Positions 24,201 through 30,198 of a stretch of 64,000 nt of DNA are shown here, piece after piece. A program made the translations under genes and the position numbers. The stretch spans positions 1,240,001 through 1,304,000 of the forward strand of contig JAJGOT010000200.1 in assembly GCA_022457155.1 (NCBI GenBank), in the 5' to 3' direction. Origin of the DNA: Cladopsammia gracilis (Eukaryota > Cnidaria > Anthozoa > Scleractinia > Dendrophylliidae). Below the pieces are notes generated by a model, which saw only the letters and a program-made list of their open reading frames with translations, made no database searches and was not told where the DNA came from. The stretch's first letter is position 1; each line of letters opens with the position of its first letter.

Positions 24201-27137
24201 GTTCAACAACACAACAGGCCATTGTAACGCTGGCTCAACTGTTTCTCAGGAGTATCTGACTTTCAGGATTTTGTCAGTATGTGCTCGGGGGCGAATGTAC
24301 CAAATGAGCCATTAGTTTGTTATGTAATATATCAAACACGAGTAACAGTGTTTCATCAGATATCCAAACACCGCGAAGTGGATTGAAAAACGAGGCGTAG
24401 TCGAGTTTTTTTTAACCCATTACAAGGTGTTTGGATACCTGATGAAACACTTTTTCGAGTGTTTGATATAGCTTCTCAAACTGATCGTTAAATGCAGAGA
24501 AAACAAAGGAATAAAATCGCCAAAATCTATGCAAATTAAGACATTAACCTCCTTCACGGTAGTGATTTCCTTTGTGTTCACGCCATGAATTATTAATGAG
24601 TTTGAGAAGCTTGTGGACCCTATTACCTAATACATTACCAATATATTTTTTTATTGATCAAGAGAAATATGACGCATCTACTCACACCACTTCAAATTCC
24701 ATCAGGAACTATAAATTATAACGTTATAATTTCATAGTATAACACAAAGCAGTCCACATGTCTCGTCACGCGTGTCATGCACTTGGGCTACCCATGTGTG
24801 CAAATAGGTGATCTAGAAGAGACTGTATGCGAATAGCTTTCTCTGTTTATTCCTGCTTTCATTCATATTTTTAGGGAGGCGAATCAACAACAAATGAGAT
24901 GTGCACAAACATATTATTCTACTATCCTCGTATTAAAGAATTCACAATCTGTGAAAATATGTTCTTTCTACCTTCATTGGAACTAATTTACAAATACTTG
25001 TAAGTATATATTTCTACATTCCGTTGCACTGGTTAAGAAAAGTAGTCTCGTGTTGCTAAACACATTCTATTTTTCTGCCATTCGTTTCTACCATACTGAG
25101 GCCTAGTCAACTTTCATACGCATGCGATGTCATGATGTCTCATCGGAAATAATCTTAGCTTTTTTAGCATTTTAGCACTTAGTTTTTAGTATTTTAGCTA
25201 ACTATTTGTAACATATTGTATGGTTTTTTAGTTAATTAATTATCGTATCTATTTTATTATATTAAACTGTAGGTGTCCCCTATTAGTAGAGGGCTTGCCC
25301 CTCGGCTAGTTCTTCCTGACACATAAATAAAGTTTCTATCTATCTATAGTTGAGTTCCAGGTGCAGACAATCGTTTGGGGGGTTGCTTTCCATTTCCCAA
25401 GTGGCCCCACTGTACACCGCAAGGTTTAGATACTTTTTGTTCCCTATGCTTCTATTATTGGTTATGTTATTATTGTCAGTTACGTTTCATCTTTACTTAG
25501 AGAACCAGTTAAAGCCCTTAGCCAACCAATGTTGTTTCTTCATCAGCGACCTCCAGGAGAGTTCAAAGTCTGAATTGACCAGAAACCCATTTCGCCTTCT
25601 TTCAAGCCGCAACTGGAGTTGATTTTAAGTCTTGAAGCATGCGTACAATTATTGCCAAAAGTATTTCATTTCCCGGTTGTTGATCCTTCTGCCTGTTCTG
25701 AGTGTTCTGGATTAAGTCCACCTAAAGTTAATTACGAATTCTTGAAGCCCAAGCATGCGTTTCTCAAAACTCCCGAAGACATTTAGGGCCCGGAAGGTAT
25801 TTTTTTTTAATTTAGTTTCTAACGAATGGCGTTGAAGTTTTTAGTCCGTAAACCAGCTCGATTTGTGTGGTAAAAACGTAAGATATTATTGCTTAGCTTT
25901 TAAAATTAACAAAAACAAAATCTTTATTGGTGAACATTCTGGCCCGAAACGCTGTCGGAACTTTCGAGAAATGCACGCCAGGGCTTATAACTGAGAGTTT
26001 ACGGTATTGTCATGAACACAGGATCTTACAGTGAAAATTTGTTTCCATTTTCTTTTTGAAAGTCCCAACGTAAAAATGGCGAGAACCAATCCACTTGTGA
26101 CAATGGACATTAAATGGACGGGTGAAATGATTAATGACTTTAGAAAATACCAAAGCGAGGTTGATACTTTGATTCCCGGATGTTGGCTCAGCTCTGCCAA
26201 GGTGAGTATTGATTAACTAAGCGCGAACTAAGCGCCAGAAATCGCTGCTACACAGCACACAAATGTCAGATGAACTTTTTATGTTTGATAGAGCGAGCGT
26301 GCACCGACATGGCCATCCTCGCTTCGAATCTCACAGCGTGGCACATTTGTATCCATCAGTATTCACCGTGGATTCGTGTTCTTACATGAATTCTGGGATA
26401 GTTTTCAATCTCGTAACCAGAATCTTTTTGAAGAAACCAAAGAAACCGGAACCGTATGATTTCTGCTGTGCAAAAGTTCCTCCCGGCGACCTACTGCTGA
26501 CCAAGGAGTATGAGGACTCTGTATATGAGGTTGTAATAAAAATTATCCGCTCGAAAGAGAGTTAAACACCCGATCATAGAAGTCTGCTCTCTGCACAATC
26601 AGCTACCTGAATGTCAACCCTTTCCCTTGGAGAGGTAGCACAGTGTAGCTCGTAACAAATGAAAAGTTTCGGGCGGTCACTGGCTTGAAAGACGATGGCT
26701 TTTCCCGGCTTCACCAGAATCATAACAAAAGAAGTGGTTATTATTCATGACCACGGGTGTCCCAGTGATTTATGGTTAAAATTATATTTAAATTTAACAC
26801 CATCACTGCAAAATCAACTGACCCTCGGTCGCTTTTTGGGTGCTTTAATTTACAGGATATAATGGATCCAAAATTCAGAGTACCCATACCGAAAATAACC
26901 GAACCGCTGCCTCCTGAAAAGCCGACTTGCCCCATCTCAAGCCCCATCAAATACCACATCAAAAGAAGCATCAAACGCCACATCAAAAGCAACATCACAA
27001 GCCACGTCATTAACAACCCCATCGAAGGCCACGTCACTAAAAGCCCTATCTCATCTGGAGCAGTCACTCCTGCGTATTGCGCTCTTCTCGTTGTAGCGCT
27101 GAGCGCTGTGATTGTTGCTTTAGTTCAGCTGAAGTGA
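48..27137 (+). CDS. MOXD1-like: DBH-like monooxygenase (MOXD1-like), complete, 14 exons
   Basis: A copper type II, ascorbate-dependent monooxygenase of the DBH/PHM/MOXD1 family, which hydroxylates small substrates in the secretory pathway; the substrate here is unknown. Joined exons: 48-335, 8792-8938, 9515-9685, 11627-11710, 12335-12523, 14088-14190, 15983-16146, 17237-17312, 18945-19030, 19209-19247, 21108-21167, 24875-24999, 26063-26201, 26856-27137. They sum to 1953 bp (650 residues plus stop). Every junction has AG/GT and all phases agree. The order is signal peptide (about 1-24), DOMON domain (about 33-165), N-terminal copper domain (about 200-365), C-terminal copper domain (about 375-520) and a hydrophobic tail (630-650). 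Expected ligands are present: H244, H245 and H319 for one copper; H403, H405 (motif LHTHLAG) and M478 (NEMC) for the other. The start is the first ATG of the signal peptide. Human MOXD1 is 613 residues. The tail, with SSGA before it, could be a GPI signal or a membrane anchor. Exon calls are by eye; no transcript was available. Confidence 0.92.
523..812. repeat. Degenerate minisatellite, about 45-bp unit
   Basis: About six or seven imperfect copies of a unit built from taccttgatatcaatttac and ccgtgatgtaatgt lie in intron 1. No coding potential is visible. Confidence 0.7.
910..2650 (-). mobile_element. L1-like LINE, 5'-truncated, C-terminal ORF2 part
   Basis: An open frame at 1302-2651 (-) gives about 449 residues from the post-reverse-transcriptase part of an L1-superfamily ORF2. 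WNWRGLTLIGKIQIIKTF is the usual thumb-region segment. Near the end, CTFCHTTEENMPHLFFQC is the C-terminal CCHC-like knuckle. The EN and RT core are missing. Downstream on its own strand there is a CA-rich 3' UTR (about 965-1025 on +) and an A-rich tail (T runs at 911-931 on +). A short (GTT)n run marks the truncated 5' end. It lies antisense in intron 1. The open frame is long for a dead copy, so it may be fairly young. Confidence 0.85.
2798..2805. repeat. Target site duplication, left copy (tgcacacc)
   Basis: Eight bases repeated exactly at 3966-3973 on the other side of the CATTCTCG-ended element. Confidence 0.75.
3560..3717 (-). pseudogene. RecQ-like helicase fragment with damaged Walker A
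   Basis: On the minus strand from an ATG at 3717 the frame reads MAFERTVQVLTITGKH, then IKKKDCLCILPTGFRKS. This resembles the N-terminal helicase motif I region of RecQ/BLM-like proteins. The Walker A glycine before Lys is Arg (PTGFRKS instead of PTGxGKS), and homology fades after about 55 residues. It lies inside the 2806-3965 transposon, so it is more likely a captured or internally deleted remnant than a host gene. The family call is from the motif alone. Confidence 0.55.
3732..3786. repeat. Nested tiny TIR pair inside the transposon
   Basis: cattctcgtctccagagc and gctctggggacgagaatg face each other about 20 bp apart, a second copy of the 2806-3965 element's ends. It looks like a near-empty non-autonomous copy inserted into a relative. 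Confidence 0.65.
3966..3973. repeat. Target site duplication, right copy (tgcacacc)
   Basis: Partner of 2798-2805. Confidence 0.75.
4438..4458. repeat. Homopolymer (G)21
   Basis: Twenty-one consecutive G within intron 1. A similar 19-G run occurs at 63503-63521. Confidence 0.95.
4837..4872. repeat. (TATT)n microsatellite
   Basis: About nine tetranucleotide units in intron 1. The rest of intron 1 from 3974 to 6569 shows no convincing gene. Confidence 0.9.
5318..5348. repeat. (AATA)n microsatellite
   Basis: About seven to eight units in intron 1. Confidence 0.9.
6570..6768 (+). repeat. 199-bp direct repeat, left copy
   Basis: Starts cggttgtgaggaataatatt and matches 8367-8565 over 199 bp with about three mismatches. 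It abuts the 5' truncation point of the LINE at 6769. Confidence 0.93.
6769..8366 (+). mobile_element. L1-like LINE, 5'-truncated, between 199-bp direct repeats
   Basis: Open frame from about 6778 to 8131. It begins GIWQSRNLTLFGRC, the post-RT segment of L1-superfamily ORF2, and ends after a zinc-knuckle region (MLCIYCRENDSIIHTFSNC) near the C-terminus. The RT core and EN are absent. The 3' UTR ends in taaataaatt plus an A run at 8351-8366. The element sits exactly between the repeats 6570-6768 and 8367-8565, so these look like an extremely long target duplication. It is sense-oriented in intron 1 and distinct in sequence from the copy at 910-2650. Confidence 0.88.
8367..8565 (+). repeat. 199-bp direct repeat, right copy
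   Basis: Begins directly after the LINE A tail and pairs with 6570-6768. About three differences are seen, for example ggttgc for ggttgt and gacgcc for gacgtc. Confidence 0.93.
8792..8938 (+). CDS. MOXD1-like exon 2: DOMON middle
   Basis: Encodes residues 97-145, starting DRYADARAIPP. The acceptor is tatcgcag and the donor is gttggt. The length is 147 bp, phase 0 at both ends. Confidence 0.92.
9515..9685 (+). CDS. MOXD1-like exon 3: DOMON end and linker
   Basis: Encodes residues 146-202 (VGTTKVVFAYHSEDP through FNLITKN). The acceptor is cattacag and the donor is gtaaga; 171 bp, phase 0. Confidence 0.92.
11379..11488 (+). repeat. Tandem actatagaaa repeats, related to 10533-10572
   Basis: Five or more copies of an actatagaaaact unit lie in intron 3, then a T-rich run and atcgaattta. 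The flanks acattttactatagaaaac and aatcgaattta recur together at 10533-10572 without the expansion. This suggests a slipped-strand expansion within a dispersed repeat. Confidence 0.7.
11627..11710 (+). CDS. MOXD1-like exon 4: start of first copper domain
   Basis: Encodes residues 203-230 with TTYWCTLLKSPEL and KHHITK, the family's conserved TYWC and KHHI segments. Flanked by ctctcaag and gtatgc; 84 bp, phase 0. Small and easily missed, but the family alignment needs it. Confidence 0.9.
12214..12263. repeat. (AAAT)n microsatellite
   Basis: About a dozen aaat/aata units in intron 4, some 70 bp upstream of exon 5. Confidence 0.9.
12335..12523 (+). CDS. MOXD1-like exon 5: first copper site His-His
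   Basis: Encodes residues 231-293. The FVHHLRIFEC motif supplies two adjacent His copper ligands (244, 245). The acceptor is atttcag and the donor is gtaaac; 189 bp, phase 0. Confidence 0.93.
12863..13331. mobile_element. Palindromic element with CACTA-rich loop
   Basis: Arms of about 125 bp (12863-12990 and 13200-13331) are inverted copies: tagttataagaatattcc pairs with ggaatattcttataacta. The loop is low-complexity, with eight or nine cactacactca-type units at about 13043-13110 and ttcgttcgc runs. It lies in intron 5. No transposase is present, so it is a foldback or MITE-like element. Confidence 0.75.
13603..14008 (+). pseudogene. Degraded AT-rich Lys-rich ORF, function unknown
   Basis: An ATG at 13603 opens MSSKDLNNLSYDELMKIAKK. 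A Lys/Glu-rich stretch broken by in-frame stops (TGA after KIKKE, TAA after KKEVKK) follows. After a shift of frame there is KIFDDYFQVCIKNKK, then FADTFPEGFNSMKLQ and a stop at 14008. Codons are almost all A/T-ending, unlike the adjacent monooxygenase exons. It ends 80 bp before exon 6 of that gene, in intron 5. I do not recognise the family. It looks like a relic of an AT-rich foreign or mobile-element gene. Confidence 0.5.
14088..14190 (+). CDS. MOXD1-like exon 6: third ligand of first copper site
   Basis: Encodes residues 294-327 plus one base of codon 328. PPHVGYPIGAKYSP precedes YLLEIHYDNPN, which carries His319. Acceptor tctttag, donor gtctgt. Confidence 0.92.
14737..14843 (+). repeat. 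Direct repeat, copy 1 (about 110 bp)
   Basis: Starts caagtcgacctgaaagacat and recurs at 15091-15203 with small indels, in intron 6. Confidence 0.85.
14859..15025. mobile_element. Small MITE-like palindromic element
   Basis: About 30-bp imperfect inverted ends: aaggtgcgctgacaacggtt on the left and the complement of aaggtggttgacaacagttt on the right. It sits between the two direct repeats at 14737 and 15091. Confidence 0.7.
15091..15203 (+). repeat. Direct repeat, copy 2
   Basis: Pairs with 14737-14843. Confidence 0.85.
15660..15964. mobile_element. 305-bp MITE ending 18 bp before exon 7
   Basis: The inverted ends are aaggtgctgttacacgta and tacgcgtaacagcacctt. Internal sequence is rich in gcaac/gttgc pairs and partly self-complementary. 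No ORF. It probably supplies part of the pyrimidine and branch-point context for the exon at 15983. Confidence 0.75.
15983..16146 (+). CDS. MOXD1-like exon 7: domain junction
   Basis: Completes codon 328 and encodes residues 329-382, including VIPPKQNNWVSAGYC, a family signature with paired cysteines. A 305-bp palindromic element ends only 18 bp before the exon. Donor gtgatt. Confidence 0.92.
16441..16616 (+). repeat. Tandem repeat, two 88-bp units
   Basis: ttctaacttttgggtctg begins at 16441 and a close copy begins at 16529. Both contain ctatggtgtgaccattcaaa and run to accatttgtt. It lies in intron 7. Confidence 0.9.
17237..17312 (+). CDS. MOXD1-like exon 8: second copper site HxH
   Basis: Encodes residues 383-407 plus one base. 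GGGINIFAVALHTHLAG carries His403 and His405. Acceptor tgttttag, donor gtaaac. Confidence 0.93.
17974..18120. mobile_element. MITE-like palindrome, about 47-bp TIRs
   Basis: aataaacaattattggatga through atccagaataatcaa on the left pairs with ttgattattccggatatt through taataattgttttat on the right. The centre holds a small hairpin, gttatcttcggcttcggctgataac. Intron 8. Confidence 0.75.
18219..18320 (-). pseudogene. Fragment resembling N-terminus of Crypton/KIAA1958-like proteins
   Basis: The minus-strand frame from an ATG at 18320 reads MARRFASSTEQEIEKLLNDK and stops soon after (ENTKRSTPRIP). It resembles the start of the ZMYM/KIAA1958-type proteins, derived from Crypton tyrosine recombinases, that are common in invertebrate genomes. 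Only about 33 residues match and no catalytic part is present, so the name is tentative. Confidence 0.4.
18402..18457. repeat. Short inverted repeat
   Basis: caccctacagatttttcact pairs with agtgaataatctgtagggtg. It may be an element end next to the Crypton-like fragment. Confidence 0.65.
18945..19030 (+). CDS. MOXD1-like exon 9
   Basis: Encodes residues 408-436 (GRAAWTKHVRNGKELP through YDFNFQ), part of the second copper domain. Acceptor gtctacag, donor gtgtag. Confidence 0.92.
19209..19247 (+). CDS. MOXD1-like exon 10 (13-codon microexon)
   Basis: Encodes residues 437-449 (SQHILRKEINIQP). 39 bp, phase 0, between cttttcag and gtaagt. It joins NFQ to GDDIIHYC exactly as the family expects. 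Confidence 0.9.
19962..20302 (+). pseudogene. Class A GPCR relic, TM1-TM3 only
   Basis: The segments together give a rhodopsin-family N-terminal half. TM1 is AYVYVLFNAAVIV then GNFLVMLVIALND after a frame change near 20008. TM2 is SFLLASLALSDFLFATAF. An extracellular WIFGEKWCHDF segment holds the conserved Trp and Cys, and TM3 leads to AFSYERYLK, the DRY-equivalent, in yet another frame near 20240. No TM4-TM7 follows. It has no introns and lies in intron 10 of the monooxygenase gene, so a processed or duplicated pseudogene is likely. The ligand type cannot be read. Confidence 0.75.
20388..20690 (+). mobile_element. LINE 3' fragment (C-terminus plus 3' UTR)
   Basis: A frame ending at about 20597 reads EELLEKSDHSLYVRILRNQ, then HPLFPVLPRVKQSS and MERFKSSFFNRLHFKY. 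I recognise this as the C-terminal tail of non-LTR ORF2 proteins in invertebrates. A short AT-rich 3' UTR follows. The clade cannot be assigned. Confidence 0.55.
21108..21167 (+). CDS. MOXD1-like exon 11
   Basis: Encodes residues 450-469 (GDDIIHYCKYDSMDRDQLIR), matching the family's GD..I..C.Y.T.DR stretch. Acceptor tttttag, donor gtaagt. Confidence 0.92.
21466..21885 (+). repeat. Foldback element left arm
   Basis: Inverted partner of 22899-23307. Confidence 0.85.
22128..22205 (-). pseudogene. Short CxxC...HHGC coding relic, repeated near 2735
   Basis: On the minus strand this reads CKTCEKVDLYHGCKRLRSKS. The interrupted relative at about 2735-2800 reads CKTCDKVFLHHG, a stop, then KRLRSKSEIV. 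Two independent copies keep the same Cys/His spacing, so this was once a coding segment, probably a zinc-binding part of a mobile-element protein. The family is not recognised. Confidence 0.45.
22421..22819 (-). CDS. Hypothetical 132-residue ORF inside the foldback element
   Basis: Starts MAVRNQLSDYELAEFFRSLQ and is predicted mostly helical (SIDSDLSFDSAEFISRRLDG, then LSILSLRMHESHRSEEQLL). Its ATG lies about 80 bp from the inner edge of the right arm. It has the composition of a real protein but no motif I can name. It may be an accessory protein of the element or the first exon of its lost transposase. Confidence 0.4.
   Translation of the reverse strand: MAVRNQLSDYELAEFFRSLQNLLVLSIDSDLSFDSAEFISRRLDGFERTLSILSLRMHESHRSEEQLLSYLDVLYYKCDRPNTTPASRKMYKEAFRIAFPRRSSRYLFPLNHQNRDVTSARYVVYDSLIFGI
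22899..23307 (-). repeat. Foldback element right arm
   Basis: Inverted partner of 21466-21885. TTCCGG cores cluster at its inner edge (about 22848-22940). Confidence 0.85.
24329..24469. mobile_element. 141-bp MITE-like palindrome
   Basis: Outer atatcaaacacgagtaacag through atccaaacac pairs with gtgtttggatacctgatgaa through gtgtttgatat. No ORF. Intron 11. Confidence 0.8.
24875..24999 (+). CDS. MOXD1-like exon 12: Met ligand of second copper site
   Basis: Encodes residues 470-510 plus two bases. STTNEMCTNILFYYP carries Met478, the expected methionine ligand. The donor is gtaagt after phase 2. Confidence 0.92.
25150..25347 (+). mobile_element. LINE 3' end with TCTA tail
   Basis: Sequence ending cacataaataaagtttctatctatctat has a polyadenylation-like AATAAA followed by a short tandem tail, the form of a CR1/L2-type 3' end. 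No coding remnant is left. Intron 12. Confidence 0.5.
26063..26201 (+). CDS. MOXD1-like exon 13
   Basis: Completes codon 511 and encodes residues 512-557, ending PGCWLSSAK. Two upstream AG acceptors (cacag and cttacag) run into stop codons. The acceptor gaaag at 26062 keeps phase 1 open, so it was chosen. Donor gtgagt. Confidence 0.82.
26856..27137 (+). CDS. MOXD1-like exon 14: His-rich repeat tail and hydrophobic C-terminus
   Basis: Encodes residues 558-650 and the stop. After a proline-rich stretch come short repeats pairing His with Ile/Val, Lys or Ser (YHIKRSIKRHIKSN and on). SSGA and a hydrophobic stretch ending ALVQLK follow. This suggests a GPI-anchor signal or a tail anchor. The His-rich spacer is not a feature I associate with the family. 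Confidence 0.88.
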   Translation, partial: DIMDPKFRVPIPKITEPLPPEKPTCPISSPIKYHIKRSIKRHIKSNITSHVINNPIEGHVTKSPISSGAVTPAYCALLVVALSAVIVALVQLK

Positions 27138-28470
27138 TCGTATCAGACAAGAGCTTTGCATAACTCATATATAATTACTGTAGTGTATCACTGAATAGAT
27201 TAGGGGGCCTAGATGGAGTTAACCCTTACGTGCTATCGGCACTATATTTCTACTGTTATAAACCCTAAAATTGTAATGTTAACTGTTATAAAAGATGCAA
27301 AATTACAGTTTAAGTTACAGGTAACTGGGTGTTATATTGCATCCCAGATACTATAAAAAAATATAATATAGTTATCCGAGGCTAAGAAGAAAAGGTTTCA
27401 AAGAGAACAAGAATAGTTATTCACAATGAAACGTTTTTGCTGGAGGAACATTTTTACTGTTAGAGTGTTACAAGACGACCTAAAATTTTAATGTTAGCTG
27501 TTATGTGGCTTTGGTCTGAAATGTTATTATTAGCTGTTATGCGGACCCCGTATCTAGGCCCTCATATTAGAAAAGCTATTGATTTACAAAGAATTTTTAG
27601 AAGATGAATGTTCAGCATTATCTTTTCTTGTTTGTTTGTTTGTTCCATTAAAATATATGATATTGAGATGTAGCGCTTTTATTTTTTCTAATTTTACATG
27701 TGAATTTTTTAGATAATTTAGAAAGCTGTGCTAAGGAGAAAAGGAAAGCCACAAAGGCGCGAACGGTCCCCCGACAAATGTTTTACCATTGTCATTGATA
27801 CGCGACCCTTCAATAAATTTGTGTCAGTCATGCTTTATATGGGAGGAGTAAATAAACCGTCTTTGTTTCGCTTTGCTCGCTTGGAAAAAAGATGAAATTT
27901 TCCAAGGCTTCACCTCCTAAGGTCTGAAAATGGTGAATGGTCCTCCTATTAACTACTGATTTAGTGTGACTGACCAATGAAGCCATGTTTTTCGTTTAAA
28001 GCCCATCTTACCAACCCCACCTCTGCCCCCCGGCCCGAGACAATGTTGAAATCCACAAATCATTTTTATTACACTGGCTCAACATTGTAAGAGGGGTAGG
28101 GGTCGGAAAACGGACATTTATCGTTTGAAGTATAAAGCAAGGCTGATACTACGTAAACATTAACGCGACAACGACATGATAAAGCCCAAATTGAAAGCCA
28201 AAATGCAATCGTGGACAGCTGTTTCGACCTGGTTGGGTCTCGTCAGCACAGTGTAGCAGCAAAAAAAATTTAAAAAAACTAGCGCGAACGCCAATTCTCT
28301 ACCAATTCGCACGTGGTGATGGCTACAGATGAGCTCGAATTCAAAAGTTTGTCAATTGACCCACGTTACAGCGGCGCGTGACTATGAGTAATAGGCAAAG
28401 AATTTGAAATATCATGTCGTTTTCGCGATAAAAAAAGTGAGGATAGACAGAACCATCCCTCAGCGAATAC
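27138..28470. other. 3' flank of the first monooxygenase gene
   Basis: No gene is seen here. The first about 70 bp and a block at about 27888-27957 (atgaaattttccaaggcttc) have inverted counterparts beside the second paralog (63909-63845 and about 63060-62990). Confidence 0.6.
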
Positions 28471-28572
28471 ATGGCCATTGTCTGCTTAGGGAAACATCGT
28501 AAAAGCGAATATCGTCCCAACTCTTTTGTCCAGATTGTAGCTTGTTACCTTGGTTATATTTGTTACATTTTG

Positions 28573-28770
28573 CCCCACTCCTTTCTTCTTGGTTTGATGC
28601 TTTCGTTATTTTTGGTAACAAGCTTGTTATTTCTGTTATTCTTGTTATATTCGTTATTTTTGTTACAATTGTGGGACCCCTTTCTTCTTGGTTTCATACT
28701 TTCGTTATTGTTGTTAACAATCTTGTTATTTTCGTTATTTTTATAGCAATAGCAACCAAAGCTTGTTATT
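28573..28770 (+). repeat. Two about 102-bp tandem units rich in TTGTTATT
   Basis: ctttcttcttggtttgatgc recurs about 102 bp later as ctttcttcttggtttcatac, and each copy is followed by cttgttatt/cgttatttt runs. The open frames over it are low-complexity artefacts. Confidence 0.75.
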
Positions 28771-29386
28771 TTGGTTGTGTTCCTTATTTCGTTCTTAAAG
28801 TAACGTAGACTTGTTATTGTCGTTATTTTTTCGATTGTGTGCAATATCCTGGAATATCCTCCCCCCTTAGGAAAAATTTAACACCCCCCCCCTTTTGGAC
28901 AATTAAAAATATATGTGCTCCTCCCCCTGAGAAGAAGTTGTTACCTTTGCTATTATATCTGCATCCTGTTAGGCCTTCACGTGGTTCGGATGACCACGTG
29001 GCAATGGCGGTCGCGTCTCCGGTAGGGGACGTAAAAACAGTGTCCCAGAGTGTCCTCAATTAGTACTTAGTTTCTCAGTTCCTCCGTTTTTTGGTGCGTG
29101 TTGCTACAACCATAGACAACACACCTCAATAGAACCATGTTTCTTCCTCAGAGCGCACCAAAAAGTGCGAGGAACCGAGAAACCGCTACACCGGTATTCT
29201 TGTATTGACGTCACAGCGGACTATTTCCAGTCTTTCTTCTTGCGTGGTTTTATAACCCACCGGAAATGAAATTCCACGTTTTTAGACGGCTAAAACACGG
29301 AAAAGAAAATCGATATTGAAAAAACTCTGTTCGATTTTCTTATCAGAACGCCATGTAGATTCTAACAAGGAAATAAATAATATCTG

Positions 29387-29665
29387 TCACATACACTTTA
29401 AGGATTTAGTCCAAATATGGTGAAACAAAAATCCTAAATTGTCTGGAAAGCACAGTATATCAATCGTTTTCAAACCTAACAAATCAGCAGCCCGATCTGC
29501 TGCTAAAAACAGGGACTTGAAGACGGCTTGATCCCTCGCGAGAATGTAAATCTTAGATGGCTCGCTATTTGCACACTCTTTAATCTGTGCATGAATGAAT
29601 TCTGATATTGTAGCTAAGTCACCAACAAGAAAAGGCTCTGCCTGGCGCGGAACCACCCTTGCCTT
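29387..29665 (-). pseudogene. DIRS tyrosine recombinase, middle part, truncated
   Basis: From the Gypsy junction the frame reads RVVPRQAEPFLVGDLATISE, then YILARDQAVFKSLFLAADRA and DLLGLKTIDILCFPDN, ending at WTKSLKCM and a stop. DRAADLLGL carries the first catalytic Arg region of DIRS recombinases. The C-terminal His/Arg/Tyr box is missing. Confidence 0.8.
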
Positions 29666-29835
29666 TGTTACACTCCGACAAAATGTTCTTTAATCTTTCT
29701 TCGAAAACAGACGCGCTTACAGAAAACATCGAGTGATCCGACTTTTTACAACTCGAACTTCGCACATGGGATTCTTTTACATCCCATAATATCAACTCGG
29801 GACTGGGCCCAGTCTCTTGCGACTTGCTTGCTACA
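29666..29835 (-). repeat. Gypsy 3' LTR (170 bp)
   Basis: Plus-strand ends tgttacactcc...gcttgctaca, i.e. TG...CA on the element strand. Pairs with 36176-36345. Confidence 0.93.
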
Positions 29836-30198
29836 CACTCCCCCTCCAGCTGAAATGTCGTCCCGACATTTGCATAGTAAATGTAAGCTATGCTTAATTT
29901 CAATTACAAAGGCAACTGAAAGACAAATAAATACTGATTCTTGTGGCCCTAGTGGCCGCTGCTGAAATGAGTATCATTTCCTATTTTTAAACTAAGTAAA
30001 CTTATTGACAGCACTGACTTGGTCATTGTTCGTTTGTGACAATCCTGTGTGTCCTTTCCGTAATTAATTCCGAATACTATCAGTTCCTCAGTTCCTCGGT
30101 TTCTGCATTTAAATCCGTCTGGTCTGCCATAGTGACGTTGTCCACTTGTATGGAGAGAATGTCAACCCATAGTATCATGTGTTATCAGTAAGACATGC

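Noticed and set aside
26263..26565. 100-residue open frame in intron 13
   Set aside because: No splice context fits the monooxygenase frame and no domain is recognised; the gene is complete without it.
28471..28808. Open frames of about 90 residues, hydrophobic
   Set aside because: They are translations of TTGTTATT-type tandem repeats, not genes.
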